This document shows, one piece after another, positions 36,808 through 46,311 of a stretch of 64,000 nt of DNA. Under the pieces are notes generated by a model. It searched no databases. It had not been told where the DNA came from and was given only the letters and a program-made list of their open reading frames with translations. Within the stretch, counting starts at the first letter, position 1. Every line of letters starts with the position of its first letter. The position numbers and the translations under genes were made by a program. This DNA is from Mogibacterium sp. (GTDB lineage Bacteria; Bacillota; Clostridia; Peptostreptococcales; Anaerovoracaceae): the NCBI GenBank assembly GCA_017434025.1, contig JAFRGC010000036.1, positions 1-64,000 of the forward strand, given 5' to 3'.

Positions 36808-36826
36808 GCATAGATATGTATCATCA

Positions 36827-36853
36827 AAAGAGGACGCTCAATGCGTCCTCTTT
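36827..36853 (+). terminator. Terminator after tRNA-Val
   Basis: AAAGAGGACGC (36827-36837) pairs perfectly with GCGTCCTCTTT (36843-36853) around TCAAT. It ends 8 bp before the stop of the convergent hydrolase gene, so it may serve both directions. Confidence 0.85.
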
Positions 36854-36860
36854 GCTGTTG

Positions 36861-37604
36861 CTAATCCATATATTTTCTGCATATGTCCCTGAATTCCCGG
36901 AAGACCTTGAGTCCCTGTCTCTCGATCTTCGCGTCAGGATGCCACTGTATCCCGTAGATCGGGAGTGTCTTATGCTGGATCGATTCGATATGCTTGGACT
37001 TCTTATCATAAGATGTCGCGACCAGGCCTTTGCCAAGCTTCTGGACACACTGATGATGATAGTGATAGCAGCTGCGGGTCGCACCAAACATCTGATACAT
37101 CCAGTATCCTTTGACATTCCTGACTTTGCGGAATCCCTTGTGCCATTTGATATGCTGCTTGATCGTTCCGCCGAAAGCAACATTGATCACCTGACAGCCG
37201 CGGCAGAGGCCTAATATAGGCTTGCCCGCATAAGCGAATCTCTTCACAGCCGTTATCTGGATCCTGTCTTTGTTGATATCTGTACCATATGTCTTCTTGG
37301 ATCTCTTGGCGTGATACATACGCGGATCTATATTGTGTCCGCCCGGAATGATCAGGCCATCATACTTACTCGGATCAACAAGTTTGAGATCATATACAGT
37401 AGTCACTTTGACCCCGACCCGATTGAAGTATTTGACCACCCGCTGATTCTCCTTGGAATTATCGACCATCAGCAGATGCACTGCACGGGTCGTTGTCTTC
37501 GCTGCGGCGTAGACGCTGGCAGGTGCTGAGACAAAAGCTGCCGACAGTACCATAGTGACAATCATCCAGATACAAGCGATTCTTTTCATCAGCTTCCTGA
37601 ACAT
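36861..37604 (-). CDS. Secreted class-I glutamine amidotransferase-like hydrolase (peptidase C26)
   Basis: A 247-aa protein with a signal peptide (hydrophobic stretch about residues 8-28, then ASVYAAAKTT) and a GATase1 fold of the gamma-glutamyl-GABA hydrolase (PuuD) family. GLIIPGGHNIDPRMY, the nucleophile cysteine in ILGLCRGCQ and the histidine in GIQWHPDA are present. The cytoplasmic PuuD family normally has no signal peptide, so export is notable; cleavage of gamma-glutamyl bonds outside the cell is inferred. The ATG at 37604 starts just after the kbl stop, so it is coupled to kbl-tdh. Confidence 0.8.
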   Translation of the reverse strand: MFRKLMKRIACIWMIVTMVLSAAFVSAPASVYAAAKTTTRAVHLLMVDNSKENQRVVKYFNRVGVKVTTVYDLKLVDPSKYDGLIIPGGHNIDPRMYHAKRSKKTYGTDINKDRIQITAVKRFAYAGKPILGLCRGCQVINVAFGGTIKQHIKWHKGFRKVRNVKGYWMYQMFGATRSCYHYHHQCVQKLGKGLVATSYDKKSKHIESIQHKTLPIYGIQWHPDAKIERQGLKVFREFRDICRKYMD

Positions 37605-37606
37605 GA

Positions 37607-38797
37607 TCACAGCCCCATTTCCTCTCTTACTTCCTTGAAGCATTTCACTACGAAATCGATGTCTTCGTACGTATGGCTTGCAGAAACCTGTGTACGGATG
37701 CGGGCTTTGCCCTTCGGAACTACCGGATATGAGAAGGCGACAACGTATACGCCCTTCTTCATCATCCTTGCAGCGAACTCCGCAGCAGTCTTCTCGTCAT
37801 AGAGCATGACCGGAACGCACGGATGTGTGCCTGGAATGACATCAAACCCCTCTTCATCGAGCTTCTTGCGGTAGTATGCTGTAACTGCTTCGAGGTGGTC
37901 TCTGAGCTCTGTGCTCTCTCTGAGCATCTGGAACAGTTCCAGGCTGGCTCCCGCGATCGCCGGTGCCAGCGAATTGGAGAACAGGTACGGACGGCTCCTC
38001 TGACGCAGCAGATCGATAATCTCTTTCCTGCCGGAAGTGTAGCCGCCGGAAGCTCCGCCGAGCGCTTTGCCGAGTGTGCCGGTGATGACATCGACACGTC
38101 CCTCGACTCCGCAGTATTCCGCAGTGCCTCTGCCGTGCTTGCCGACAAAACCTACTGCGTGGCTGTCGTCGACCATCACGAGCGCGTTGTATTTGTCTGC
38201 CAGATCGCAGACTCCCTTGAGGTTAGCGATGATGCCGTCCATCGAGAACACGCCGTCAGTAGCGATGAGTTTGATCCTCGCGCCGGCAGCGTCTGCCTCC
38301 TGGAGTTTGGCTTCGAGGTCTTCCATATTATTGTTCTTATAACGGTATCTCTTCGCTTTGCAGAGTCTGACTCCGTCGATGATCGACGCGTGGTTGAGCT
38401 CGTCGCTGATGACCGCGTCCTCTGCCGAGAGGATGGTCTCGAAGAGTCCGCCGTTTGCGTCAAAGCATGACGAATACAGGATGGTATCGTCAGTGCCGAG
38501 GAACTCGGAGATGCTCTTCTCGAGCTTCTTGTGGATATCCTGCGTACCGCAGATGAATCTTACGGATGCTACGCCAAATCCCTTCTCATCATATGTCTTC
38601 TTTGCTGCTTCGATCAGTCTCGGGCTGTCGCCGAGTCCCAGATAGTTGTTGGCGCACATGCAGAGCAGCTGTCTGCCGTCCTCCATGGTAACATGCGCGC
38701 TCTGAGGTGATACGAATGGCGCCTCTCCCTTGAAGAGTCCTGCCTCGCGGATCGCTTCTACTTCACTGCGGTAGAAATCCAATGCTTCTCTGTTCAT
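37607..38797 (-). CDS. kbl: Glycine C-acetyltransferase (2-amino-3-ketobutyrate CoA ligase)
   Basis: A 396-aa alpha-oxoamine synthase using PLP to split 2-amino-3-ketobutyrate with CoA into glycine and acetyl-Co[35 protein letters not shown] and the PLP lysine in [14 protein letters not shown] are clear. Two adjacent ATGs exist; AGGAGG is only 2 nt from the first, so the second (38797) is preferred. It follows tdh by 9 nt, completing the threonine-to-glycine route. Confidence 0.93.
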   Translation of the reverse strand: MNREALDFYRSEVEAIREAGLFKGEAPFVSPQSAHVTMEDGRQLLCMCANNYLGLGDSPRLIEAAKKTYDEKGFGVASVRFICGTQDIHKKLEKSISEFLGTDDTILYSSCFDANGGLFETILSAEDAVISDELNHASIIDGVRLCKAKRYRYKNNNMEDLEAKLQEADAAGARIKLIATDGVFSMDGIIANLKGVCDLADKYNALVMVDDSHAVGFVGKHGRGTAEYCGVEGRVDVITGTLGKALGGASGGYTSGRKEIIDLLRQRSRPYLFSNSLAPAIAGASLELFQMLRESTELRDHLEAVTAYYRKKLDEEGFDVIPGTHPCVPVMLYDEKTAAEFAARMMKKGVYVVAFSYPVVPKGKARIRTQVSASHTYEDIDFVVKCFKEVREEMGL

Positions 38798-38806
38798 CAT
38801 ATCCTC

Positions 38807-39877
38807 CTATTCGTACAGCTTGTGTATGCAGTCCCAGTCCAGTATCACCTTGCCGGATCTGCCCGAGATCATAGCCTCGAAGCCCTTCTCGAAATCAGTG
38901 ATATCGAACCTGTGTGTTATGATGTCTGAAATATCCAGGCCAGCCTGCGTCATGGTCGTCATCTTGTACCATGTGTCCCAGACCTTCCTGCCGTAGATGC
39001 CCTTGAGTGTCAGTCCGTCGAAGATGACCGTTTCGAGATCCACAGGCGTCTCCGTGCCCTGCAGTCCGAGAAGAGCGATCCTGCCGCCGTGCTTCATCGA
39101 ATGGATCATGCTGTTCAGTGCGTATTTGGATCCGGACATCTCGAGACCGACGTCAAAGCCTTCCGTCATACCGATCTCTTTCATCACGTCGGAGATCTTC
39201 TCATCAGTGATATCGATCGTGCGGGTCGCTCCGAGTTTCTTCGCCAGTTCCAGTCTGTATGGGTTCATGTCGGTTACGACGACATGCCTTGCTCCGCAGA
39301 ATTTGACGATGGCGGCAGCCATACATCCGATCGGGCCGGCGCCCGAGATCAGGACATCCTCGCCCAGAGTCTCATAGCTCAGCGCTGCGTGCGTTGCATT
39401 GCCAAACGGGTCGAAGATCGCATACATCTCCATCGGGATGTTCGGGTTGCAAGGCCAGACATTGGCCGCAGGGATCACCAGATACTCTGCGAAAGCGCCA
39501 TTCCTGTTGACACCTACACCCTTGGCATCCTTACAGTTCTCCTTGTGCCCTTCCAGGCAGTTACGGCACTTACCGCATGTGATATGACCCTCACCGGAAA
39601 CCAGATCGCCTTTCTTGAATCCCTGTACTCCCGGGCCGACTTCCTCGACAACGCCGACATATTCGTGACCTGCCGTGAGTCCGACCGGTATCGTGTGCTG
39701 TGCCCAGTCATTCCACTGCCAGATGTGTACATCTGTACCGCAGATAGCCGTCTTGAGTATCTTGATCTTGACATCGTTGTAACCAACTTCAGGGATAGGG
39801 ACCTGCTTCATCCACAGGCCTTCCTCCGGACGCTCTTTGACCAGCGCCCACATCATGCCCTTGTCCGCTCTTTCCAT
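38807..39877 (-). CDS. tdh: L-threonine 3-dehydrogenase
   Basis: A 356-aa zinc alcohol dehydrogenase-family enzyme oxidising threonine to 2-amino-3-ketobutyrate with NAD. Catalytic zinc ligands lie in ICGTDVHIW and GHEYVGVV, and the structural zinc knot is [15 protein letters not shown]. The Rossmann loop is [13 protein letters not shown] 9 nt upstream is possible, but the ATG at 39877 has AGGAG at good spacing. It is paired with kbl and competes with IlvA for threonine. Confidence 0.94.
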   Translation of the reverse strand: MERADKGMMWALVKERPEEGLWMKQVPIPEVGYNDVKIKILKTAICGTDVHIWQWNDWAQHTIPVGLTAGHEYVGVVEEVGPGVQGFKKGDLVSGEGHITCGKCRNCLEGHKENCKDAKGVGVNRNGAFAEYLVIPAANVWPCNPNIPMEMYAIFDPFGNATHAALSYETLGEDVLISGAGPIGCMAAAIVKFCGARHVVVTDMNPYRLELAKKLGATRTIDITDEKISDVMKEIGMTEGFDVGLEMSGSKYALNSMIHSMKHGGRIALLGLQGTETPVDLETVIFDGLTLKGIYGRKVWDTWYKMTTMTQAGLDISDIITHRFDITDFEKGFEAMISGRSGKVILDWDCIHKLYE

Positions 39878-39939
39878 TTCGTGCACTCTCCTGTTTTCGC
39901 TGAATTGAAGTCCGCATAAATTGCCGTTATGCGAAACGA

Positions 39940-39971
39940 AAGACTACGGATCGATCTTATCTCGTAGTCTT
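39940..39971 (-). terminator. Terminator of the 40.0-40.9 kb membrane protein gene
   Basis: AAGACTACG (39940-39948) and CGTAGTCTT (39963-39971) form a 9-bp stem. On the minus strand TCGTTTCG follows. It separates the upstream membrane protein gene from tdh. Confidence 0.65.
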
Positions 39972-40033
39972 CCCTGTAAGTAATTTTACATCATCATATA
40001 GTAGGTTTAAACCCTGAAATGGGGGGAAAATTG

Positions 40034-40894
40034 TCACAATATCGAAATGAACAGCCCGATGTAAAGTCCCGCGATTGCTGACGCGAGATTCGCAATGACC
40101 GCATACAGAATCGCTTTGACTTTGGCGCGGGTCTTGCCCGAAACCGCCAGTTTGTCGTAATAGATCAGTCCTTCGAAGACGATCACTCCCAGCTCCAGCG
40201 CAGGCATGTATGTGATCCATACCACGCCGCCCAGATTGTAGTCCAGAACTGTCATAGCCAGATTGAGCAGGGCTTGTGTCACGATATTGACAGCCACGAT
40301 GACCTTCATCTCCCTCGCTCTGTAGTAGCCGAAGATCAGGGCTATCAGCAGCTCGATCAGGATCGTGGCCGCCAGCCTGATGAAGAAACTGTTGATGTTC
40401 TTCTCATAAGCCGGAACTGATGTGACGAGCAGCACGCCGTCTGCGCCTGGTTTGGCAGTGTAATAGCACTCGAACGCATATCGCGGTACCGCTGTGCTGA
40501 TCAGTAATTGTTTGGCCGTCGCGTCATAGAGCGCGACTTTAAAGTGATTCGGAGGGTAGTATCCCCATTTGAAAGTATTATCGTAGATCTTGTCGAGGTT
40601 GCCCCAGAACAGATACCCGTCAGGATCCTGGTATTCGAAGAAGGCCTTGAATGCCGCCTTCTCCTCTGCCGTGCCTGTGCCCTCTCCTGTCTCCGGTACC
40701 GAATACGGTCCATACGCCTCAGTATCACCGAGCAGGGTCGCTACATAGACATGGTCCGGCGCCAGCCCTTCGAAAGTGATATCTACGAAAGGCTTCGGCC
40801 CGACATCCGCGAAAACAAAGCTGACCATGCTGAGCAGCATGGCAGCAGTACACAAGAATATGAATGGTATTCTCGCAAGCGGGTGTCTTCTCAT
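40034..40894 (-). CDS. Uncharacterised membrane protein with extracytoplasmic domain
   Basis: A 286-aa protein I do not assign to a function. The N-terminal signal (FIFLCTAAMLLSMVSFVFADVGPKP) is followed by a ~130-residue extracytoplasmic domain rich in aromatic residues (GYLFWGNLDKIYDN). Four or so TM helices follow from about residue 160 to the end. An in-frame ATG at 40915 lies before the AGGAGAG site, so 40894 is used. It is divergent from the neighbouring lipoprotein gene. Confidence 0.7.
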   Translation of the reverse strand: MRRHPLARIPFIFLCTAAMLLSMVSFVFADVGPKPFVDITFEGLAPDHVYVATLLGDTEAYGPYSVPETGEGTGTAEEKAAFKAFFEYQDPDGYLFWGNLDKIYDNTFKWGYYPPNHFKVALYDATAKQLLISTAVPRYAFECYYTAKPGADGVLLVTSVPAYEKNINSFFIRLAATILIELLIALIFGYYRAREMKVIVAVNIVTQALLNLAMTVLDYNLGGVVWITYMPALELGVIVFEGLIYYDKLAVSGKTRAKVKAILYAVIANLASAIAGLYIGLFISIL

Positions 40895-40921
40895 GGACAG
40901 TTCTCTCCTATACATATGGAT

Positions 40922-40950
40922 ATTGTACTACAAATGCATCGTTTTACCAA
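40922..40950 (-). promoter_or_regulatory. Promoter of the 40.0-40.9 kb membrane protein gene
   Basis: On the minus strand: -35 TTGGTA (40950-40945), 17-nt spacer, -10 TACAAT (40927-40922), 28 nt before the chosen start codon. Confidence 0.65.
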
Positions 40951-40987
40951 AACCAAATGTATTCATCCCATGTTCACCGTAATGTGC

Positions 40988-40993
40988 TAAAAT
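40988..40993 (+). promoter_or_regulatory. Extended -10 promoter of the plus-strand lipoprotein gene
   Basis: TGCTAAAAT at 40985-40993 resembles an extended -10 element. There is no good -35. The gene starts 42 nt downstream. Confidence 0.45.
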
Positions 40994-41034
40994 GTATGCA
41001 TCCGGCAAGGTTCCGGTTCATGGGGGTATGTATA

Positions 41035-41646
41035 ATGAGACGCTATTCCTATATGATCAGAGTATTGGTGATCATGATCCTGACTGCGCTGATTCCGGCG
41101 CTTTCTTCGTGCGGCTCCGGTGCGAGCAGCACACCGGATGCGAAGGATGCGGGGCTGCCTCCCGTCGAGCGGGTCCTGCGGGCGATGATCGAATATCCGA
41201 ACGAGGAGCTGTTCAATCCTACGATGACGTATATCGGGCTTGGCGTGCCCGAAATGACGGAAGAAGAGAGAGCCGAGGCGCAGGCGGAAGCCGAGAAGAA
41301 TCGCGAGAAGGAGAAATCCGCGTGGCAGGCTGCTGTCGGCGACTGTTTCGCCAATGGGATGTTCGATACATTCTACGATAACTGGGAACGCACAGAGATC
41401 CTCGGAACAGCTCGTATCCTCAAACTGACGACTGTCGTCAAGAGTGTCGATATCATCGATAAGGAAGAAGAGGATAACGTAAAACAATATCAGGTCACGA
41501 TCGAAGCGACCGATGACACCGGCCATGTCGATACATACGACACCGTGTGGCTCGTGACATTTGACTCAGCTGATCCGCAGCTCCTGCAGTCTATCGAACT
41601 GCTGGCAGACGGAGGATTCTTCTGCAGGAGCGGATGTCCGCTGTAA
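41035..41646 (+). CDS. Putative lipoprotein, function unknown
   Basis: A 203-aa predicted lipoprotein. A short signal segment ends LIPALSSCGSG (lipobox cysteine near residue 26). A charged helix (EERAEAQAEAEKNREKEKSAW) and a C-terminal alpha/beta part resembling small NTF2-like or DUF5105-type domains follow. The frame is open further upstream, but the first 57 codons lack a signal sequence and overlap the divergent gene's promoter. Monocistronic. Confidence 0.68.
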   Translation: MRRYSYMIRVLVIMILTALIPALSSCGSGASSTPDAKDAGLPPVERVLRAMIEYPNEELFNPTMTYIGLGVPEMTEEERAEAQAEAEKNREKEKSAWQAAVGDCFANGMFDTFYDNWERTEILGTARILKLTTVVKSVDIIDKEEEDNVKQYQVTIEATDDTGHVDTYDTVWLVTFDSADPQLLQSIELLADGGFFCRSGCPL

Positions 41647-41682
41647 GAACGGTATCTCAGCTGCGACATTAAGCAAATAAAT

Positions 41683-41731
41683 AGACGGCATTTCGATGAT
41701 CTCTTTGTTCGAAGGTCATTGAACGCCGTCT
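41683..41731. terminator. Long hairpin between convergent genes
   Basis: AGACGGC (41683-41689) pairs with GCCGTCT (41725-41731), with additional inner pairing of TTCGATGATC with GGTCATTGAA. TTTAG follows on the plus strand. It overlaps the last codons of the convergent Fe-S gene. Confidence 0.6.
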
Positions 41732-42570
41732 TTAGTTTTGTCTGTGAAGCCTACGGAGATCGCCTTGCAAGGACATGCTGCCGCGCATTTGCCGCAGCGG
41801 ATGCATTCGGCGGAGTCTGGTTTGGCTACCGGATCGATGTCCATCGGACAGATATCCCGGCACTTGCCGCACGAGATGCAGCCGGAGTGGTTGATATGCA
41901 CGCGGTACAGGCTGATCTTGTTGAGCAGTCCGTAGATCGCGCCGAGTGGGCACATGACCTTGCAGAAAAACCGGCAGCATACGATGCAGCCGAGGATAGT
42001 GATGACGAGGATCGCGGCTTTGAGGACAAAGAGCCCGCCGAGCTGCGCTCTGAGTTCGGGATGTGTCAGGAGCAGTGGAATGCCGCCTTCGAGGGTCCCG
42101 GCCGGGCAGATGTATTCGCAGAACGCCGGCGCACCGAGGCCAAACTGGTCGGTCACCACGGCCGGCATCAGGAGCACGAACACCACGAGCAGTATGTATT
42201 TGATGTAAGTCAGCGGTTTCGGTACGCGGATGTGCGGCGACGGGATCTTGTGCAGGAGTTCCTGGATGAGTCCAAACGGGCATACGAACCCGCAGATGGC
42301 TCTTCCGAACACCACGCCCAGCGCCAGGACGAATCCCAAAGCATAGAACCCCACGCTGAACTGCCTGTCCCCTCCGACTGCCTGCATCGCGCCGATTGGG
42401 CACGACAATCTTGCCGCCGGACACGAGTAGCAGTTGATGCCGGGGTTGCAGAAGTTCTTCCAGCTGCCTTTGTAGATCTTCCCGGCCTGGAAGTTACCGA
42501 GGTAGCTATTGGAAAAACCGAACGCTGCTATCTGTATGATCTTGCGCCTGATGTCCTGACTGATCTTCAT
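41716..42570 (-). CDS. NapH/CcoG-like polyferredoxin membrane protein
   Basis: A 284-aa membrane Fe-S protein with about five TM helices. It has the CxxxCP pairs of the NapH/YccM group (CYSCPAARLSCP, CGFVCPFG, CEYICPAG, CCRFFCKVMCPLG). Two C-terminal [4Fe-4S] ferredoxin motifs follow (CISCGKCRDICP and CIRCGKCAAACP). It probably moves electrons across or along the membrane. The frame opens earlier, but 42570 gives the family-like N-terminus. It follows a 48-aa CXXC protein gene and a redoxin lipoprotein gene, suggesting a thiol-redox relay. Confidence 0.82.
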   Translation of the reverse strand: MKISQDIRRKIIQIAAFGFSNSYLGNFQAGKIYKGSWKNFCNPGINCYSCPAARLSCPIGAMQAVGGDRQFSVGFYALGFVLALGVVFGRAICGFVCPFGLIQELLHKIPSPHIRVPKPLTYIKYILLVVFVLLMPAVVTDQFGLGAPAFCEYICPAGTLEGGIPLLLTHPELRAQLGGLFVLKAAILVITILGCIVCCRFFCKVMCPLGAIYGLLNKISLYRVHINHSGCISCGKCRDICPMDIDPVAKPDSAECIRCGKCAAACPCKAISVGFTDKTKDGVQ

Positions 42571-42574
42571 GGAT

Positions 42575-42721
42575 CTACCCCAGACCAATGCACTCAAGGC
42601 AGATGTGCACCGCCTTGGTGAACACGACAGGCACCTCTCCGCGCATGACACCTACTGTCACGAGACTGACGGAGAGCACGAGCAGCAATAATGCAATTAT
42701 GAGTCTTTTCCTGGATTCCAA
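42575..42721 (-). CDS. CD1871A-type CXXC mini-protein (48 aa)
   Basis: A short frame I translated by hand. TTG start, RKRLIIALLLLVLSV membrane helix, then MRGEVPVVF, then AVHICLECIGLG and a TAG stop. The single TM and terminal CLEC (CxxC) match, from memory, the CD1871A-type CXXC proteins found beside 4Fe-4S membrane proteins and thioredoxin-like proteins. There is no in-frame ATG; ACAGGGA lies about 9 nt before the TTG. Its stop is 4 nt before the polyferredoxin ATG, and the redoxin gene ends 59 nt upstream. Confidence 0.75.
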   Translation of the reverse strand: MESRKRLIIALLLLVLSVSLVTVGVMRGEVPVVFTKAVHICLECIGLG

Positions 42722-42780
42722 ATCCTGTGTCCCTGTCTTTCGAATCGCTGTATATCGCTTCGGGTTGGCGATTACTGGCG

Positions 42781-43374
42781 CTAGCCTGCGAGATAGTCCT
42801 CGACCGCCTTTTTATAGCTATTTACATCCGCGCCGATGATCGGCGGACAGATGGTTTTGCCCTCACGGTCCAGAATGAAAGTGGTCGGAACTGCTTCGAC
42901 GACCGCAAACGCTTTCATCACAGATTCGCTTGCGAGTATGTTGAGGTATTTGACGCCAGTCTTGTCGCAGATCTCATGGGCCAGTTCGAGGTTCTCGGCA
43001 GCGCCGCCCCAGATCTCATCTGAGTTGCCATCGGAAGGAGGCGTATCGATCACGACACCGACGATCTGAACGTTGTCCGGGAGCTCGCTGTCCCAGGCTG
43101 CCAGATCAGGCATCTCCCCTATGCAAGGGCCGCAGAAAGTTGCCCACACATTGAGCACCGTGACGTCCTTGTCTGCGAAGACCGCTTCGGTCACCTTATT
43201 GCCATCCATATCCTCCGACTCGAAAGCTGCGATGCCGGTCCCGACTTCAATGTCTTCCGCAGCATAATGGTATTCATCCTCTTCGTACTCTTCCTCAGCA
43301 GGCTCATTGCTCGCGCAAGCCGAGATCGAGAGGCACAACACGAGAGAGAGGATCAAAATCAGATACTTTTTCAT
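42781..43374 (-). CDS. TlpA/redoxin-like thioredoxin-fold lipoprotein
   Basis: A 197-aa exported protein with lipobox (LCLSISACAS, C20) and an acidic linker (EPAEEEYEEDEYHY). The thioredoxin fold has the active site WATFCGPCIGEMP near residue 80 and cis-proline in AVPTTFILD. It is probably a membrane-anchored thiol oxidoreductase. It is first in a three-gene redox operon with the CXXC mini-protein and the polyferredoxin membrane protein, which may supply electrons. Confidence 0.88.
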   Translation of the reverse strand: MKKYLILILSLVLCLSISACASNEPAEEEYEEDEYHYAAEDIEVGTGIAAFESEDMDGNKVTEAVFADKDVTVLNVWATFCGPCIGEMPDLAAWDSELPDNVQIVGVVIDTPPSDGNSDEIWGGAAENLELAHEICDKTGVKYLNILASESVMKAFAVVEAVPTTFILDREGKTICPPIIGADVNSYKKAVEDYLAG

Positions 43375-43521
43375 ATAGTTCCTTTCAGGATTATTTCACA
43401 GCAGATCGATTCCGATTGGGTCGTTCTTTAGCGAGCTAACGATAAAGAATTTGCCCTTTATGGTATTGATTGTAACGATCAGAGGAGCCAATGTCAAAAT
43501 AACGGAAGAATGGTTGGGTGC

Positions 43522-45525
43522 CTATGCTTCGTTCAGCAGGATCGATACTTTGAACATGTCTCCGTCGATCTTGATTTCGAAGACGCCCCCCATCAGGTTG
43601 GTCAGGTCTTTGGCAATTGCCAGCCCGAGGCCTGAACCTTCGGTGTTGCGCGACTGGTCGCCGCGGGTAAATCTCTCCATGAGTTCATCCGGCGAGATGT
43701 TCAGCTCATCGCGGGAGATGTTCTTGATCTCGAGGAGGAGTTTGGCCGGAGCAGCGGTGCCGGCAGGTTTGCTTACATCTATATAGACGCGGCTGCCTTC
43801 GAGCGCGTACTTGCTGATATTGCCGAGCAGGTTCTCGAGTACTCGGTAGAGCAGCTTGCCGTCAGCGCGAACCATCGTGTTTTCAGCAGTGATCTTCTTC
43901 TTGACCTCGAGGTTTTTGCTGCTCAGGCGGTCGCCCATTTCCGCCAGTGACTGGTCGATCAGTGCAGCGAGGTCGATCGTCTCGATCTCGCAAGGGATGT
44001 TGCCGCTTGAGGCTTTGGCCGCCTCGAACAGCTCTTCTGTCAAAGTCTTCAGCCTGTCGGTCTTCTCGCGTACGATCGCCAGATGGGCAGGCGCGTCCGG
44101 GCTGTCGAGACCCTCTTTGTCGAGGATATCGAGGTAGCTGATCATGGAAGTCAGCGGTGTCTTGAGATCGTGCGAAACGTTGCTGATCAGGTCGGTCTTG
44201 AGCCGCTGATTCTTGATCTCATTCTGGACAGCGGCGTTGGTCGCTTCCGAAATGTGGTTGATGTCGCTCGCCAGTTTGTCCAGGTCGGTCTTCGGTCCGT
44301 TCTCGTCGACAGTCACAGGGATCTTGTGCGTCAGATTGCCTGACTTGACCTCGATGACGCCTGCGCGGATCTCGGCGAGTTTGCCGACTTTGCGGATGAT
44401 CAGGATCGCCGCGAGGACTGTTGAAACGATCATCAGGAAGAACAGCGCTTCAAAGCCTCCTTCTAAGGCATACACGAATACCGGGAACCAAAGCAGCACA
44501 CATGCGATCAGGATGTATTTGATCATCAGCTTGACTGCTGCGCGCCTGTCCGCATCTGCTGGGATCGTCAGGCTGCGGAACGCGTTCTTGTTCCTGGCAG
44601 CCAAACCCTTGCTGGCTTTGGCGATCCCTTCGCCTGCCTTGGCGAATTTGTGGCCGGCATGAACTGCTCCGATGCCGAGGAACGCCAGTATCTTGCCGAG
44701 CAGCGAACGGTGGATCAGCTCGCGGGCTTTGATCTTCTTGACCAAAGTCACCCAGCAGATGACTGCGATCGCGATCAATACGAACATGCCGATCGCGCAG
44801 TACCAGAAGACTGAATTGTTCGGGATCTCGAAGAAATAATCGTCCGGCTCTATTGGCTTGTATACCGACGAGAGATCGATCGGGCCAATCTTATTGGTGC
44901 AGCTGACGAGCTTGGCGACAGGGGCCGCGGTGCCCACCGCGGCCGCGGCCGCGCACACGCCGGCCGCGATGTGGAGCTCGCTCCACAGCCTGTCGAACCA
45001 GTTCAGCCGGATCTTGCCCTCTTCATCTCTGCTGAATCTGCCTGTCACGACACACAGACCGATCACTGCTGCCAGAAATACCAGACTGGTTATTATTATG
45101 AATGTAATGTTCCTGCTGATGAACTCTGCCTGTGCGTGCGTATTGCTGAAATTTGCTACCCAGCCATACGGTGACAGCTCGAGATCTTCCAGATGTTCTG
45201 CAGAAAAGCCTGTAATATCCAGAAGATTCGCTACTCCGAAGGTCAGAGCCATCAGGATCCCGGTAACGGTGCCGGCCAGAGGCGCCAGGATCTCAAACAG
45301 CGCATACAGGCCGCGGCTGGCCGGCTTGCGCGCAGTGGCTGCGCCTTCGGAATCCGGCTCCCTGTATACAGCAGGCGCAGGCACTGCGCCACCAGCTTCC
45401 GCCTCCGGCGCTTCCGCCGCGATCACTTCCGTTTTCGCTTCTTCCGCCGCGATCGCTTTCGCGTCGACCACGATCGTATCCTGGTCGTCCTCTACTATTT
45501 CAAGAAGTTTCTTTTTCTTAGCCAT
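43522..45525 (-). CDS. VanS-like sensor histidine kinase
   Basis: A 667-aa sensor kinase. An acidic Ala-rich N-terminal ~70 residues are followed by about five TM segments and loops (to about residue 390), then a HAMP-like linker. The HisKA box is LISNVSHDLKTPLTSM and the HATPase domain has N box LENLLGNISKYA and G box NTEGSGLGLAI. It lies 9 nt after its response regulator gene. The large multi-TM input region is unusual for the VanS group, and the signal is unknown. Confidence 0.9.
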   Translation of the reverse strand: MAKKKKLLEIVEDDQDTIVVDAKAIAAEEAKTEVIAAEAPEAEAGGAVPAPAVYREPDSEGAATARKPASRGLYALFEILAPLAGTVTGILMALTFGVANLLDITGFSAEHLEDLELSPYGWVANFSNTHAQAEFISRNITFIIITSLVFLAAVIGLCVVTGRFSRDEEGKIRLNWFDRLWSELHIAAGVCAAAAAVGTAAPVAKLVSCTNKIGPIDLSSVYKPIEPDDYFFEIPNNSVFWYCAIGMFVLIAIAVICWVTLVKKIKARELIHRSLLGKILAFLGIGAVHAGHKFAKAGEGIAKASKGLAARNKNAFRSLTIPADADRRAAVKLMIKYILIACVLLWFPVFVYALEGGFEALFFLMIVSTVLAAILIIRKVGKLAEIRAGVIEVKSGNLTHKIPVTVDENGPKTDLDKLASDINHISEATNAAVQNEIKNQRLKTDLISNVSHDLKTPLTSMISYLDILDKEGLDSPDAPAHLAIVREKTDRLKTLTEELFEAAKASSGNIPCEIETIDLAALIDQSLAEMGDRLSSKNLEVKKKITAENTMVRADGKLLYRVLENLLGNISKYALEGSRVYIDVSKPAGTAAPAKLLLEIKNISRDELNISPDELMERFTRGDQSRNTEGSGLGLAIAKDLTNLMGGVFEIKIDGDMFKVSILLNEA

Positions 45526-45534
45526 GTCGCACCT

Positions 45535-46233
45535 CTATTGTTTCTCAACTTTGTACCCGACACCCCATACAACTTTGAGGTACCTCGGATTCTTAGGGTC
45601 GATCTCGATCTTCTCACGGATCCTCCGGATGTGGACCGCCACAGTGTTCTCAGCACTGTAAGCCTCCTCCTTCCAGACCTTCTCATAGATCTCTTCGATA
45701 CTGAACACCCTGCCGGCATTTGCCGTCAGCAGCTTGAGGATGCCATATTCGATCGGCGTCAACGATACATTATCGCCATCGACCTTGACCGTTTTGGCAT
45801 CATCATCGATCTCGAGACCACCGCAGCGGAAAACATTCGCCGCTCTGGTCTCGGCCGCACTGCCAAGCTGGTTGTAACGTCTCAGCTGTGATCTGACCCT
45901 TGCAATCAGTTCCAGAGGATTGAAAGGCTTGGTCATGTAGTCATCCGCACCGACGTTGAGTCCGGTGATCTTGTCATAATCCTCAGACTTTGCGCTGAGC
46001 ATGATGATCGGAATATTGTGTTCCTCTCTGATGCGCAAAGTCGTCTGTATACCATCGAGGCCCGGCATCATCACATCCATGATGATCAGGCTGACAGGCA
46101 TGCTGCGGACAAGGTTGAGGGCTTCGATGCCGTCGAGCGCTATATGCGGCTCGTAGCCTTCACTCCGGAGATAGAACCCTATCGCCTCAGCAATTTCTCT
46201 GTCATCATCTACGATCAGGATATTCGTTCCCAT
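45535..46233 (-). CDS. OmpR/VanR-family response regulator
   Basis: A 232-aa regulator. The receiver domain has acidic pair DDD near residue 10, phospho-acceptor D53 region IIMDVMMPGLDG and lysine in MTKPF. The C-terminal winged-helix domain is of the Trans_reg_C type (SLTPIEYGILKLL, VAVHIRRIREKIE, KVVWGVGYKVE). It is the first gene of the two-component operon; targets are unknown. Confidence 0.94.
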   Translation of the reverse strand: MGTNILIVDDDREIAEAIGFYLRSEGYEPHIALDGIEALNLVRSMPVSLIIMDVMMPGLDGIQTTLRIREEHNIPIIMLSAKSEDYDKITGLNVGADDYMTKPFNPLELIARVRSQLRRYNQLGSAAETRAANVFRCGGLEIDDDAKTVKVDGDNVSLTPIEYGILKLLTANAGRVFSIEEIYEKVWKEEAYSAENTVAVHIRRIREKIEIDPKNPRYLKVVWGVGYKVEKQ

Positions 46234-46311
46234 ACATGACTCCTTTCAATCCTCGACTATATACTAGAGCACGCATCTTAAGAAAAAGTGCGTATAATTA
46301 TTACGAAATCA

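Noticed and set aside
44925..44970. GC-rich GCGGCCGC repeats as a regulatory element
   Set aside because: They lie within the histidine kinase coding sequence and encode an alanine-rich stretch (VCAAAAAVGTAAP), so codon use explains them.
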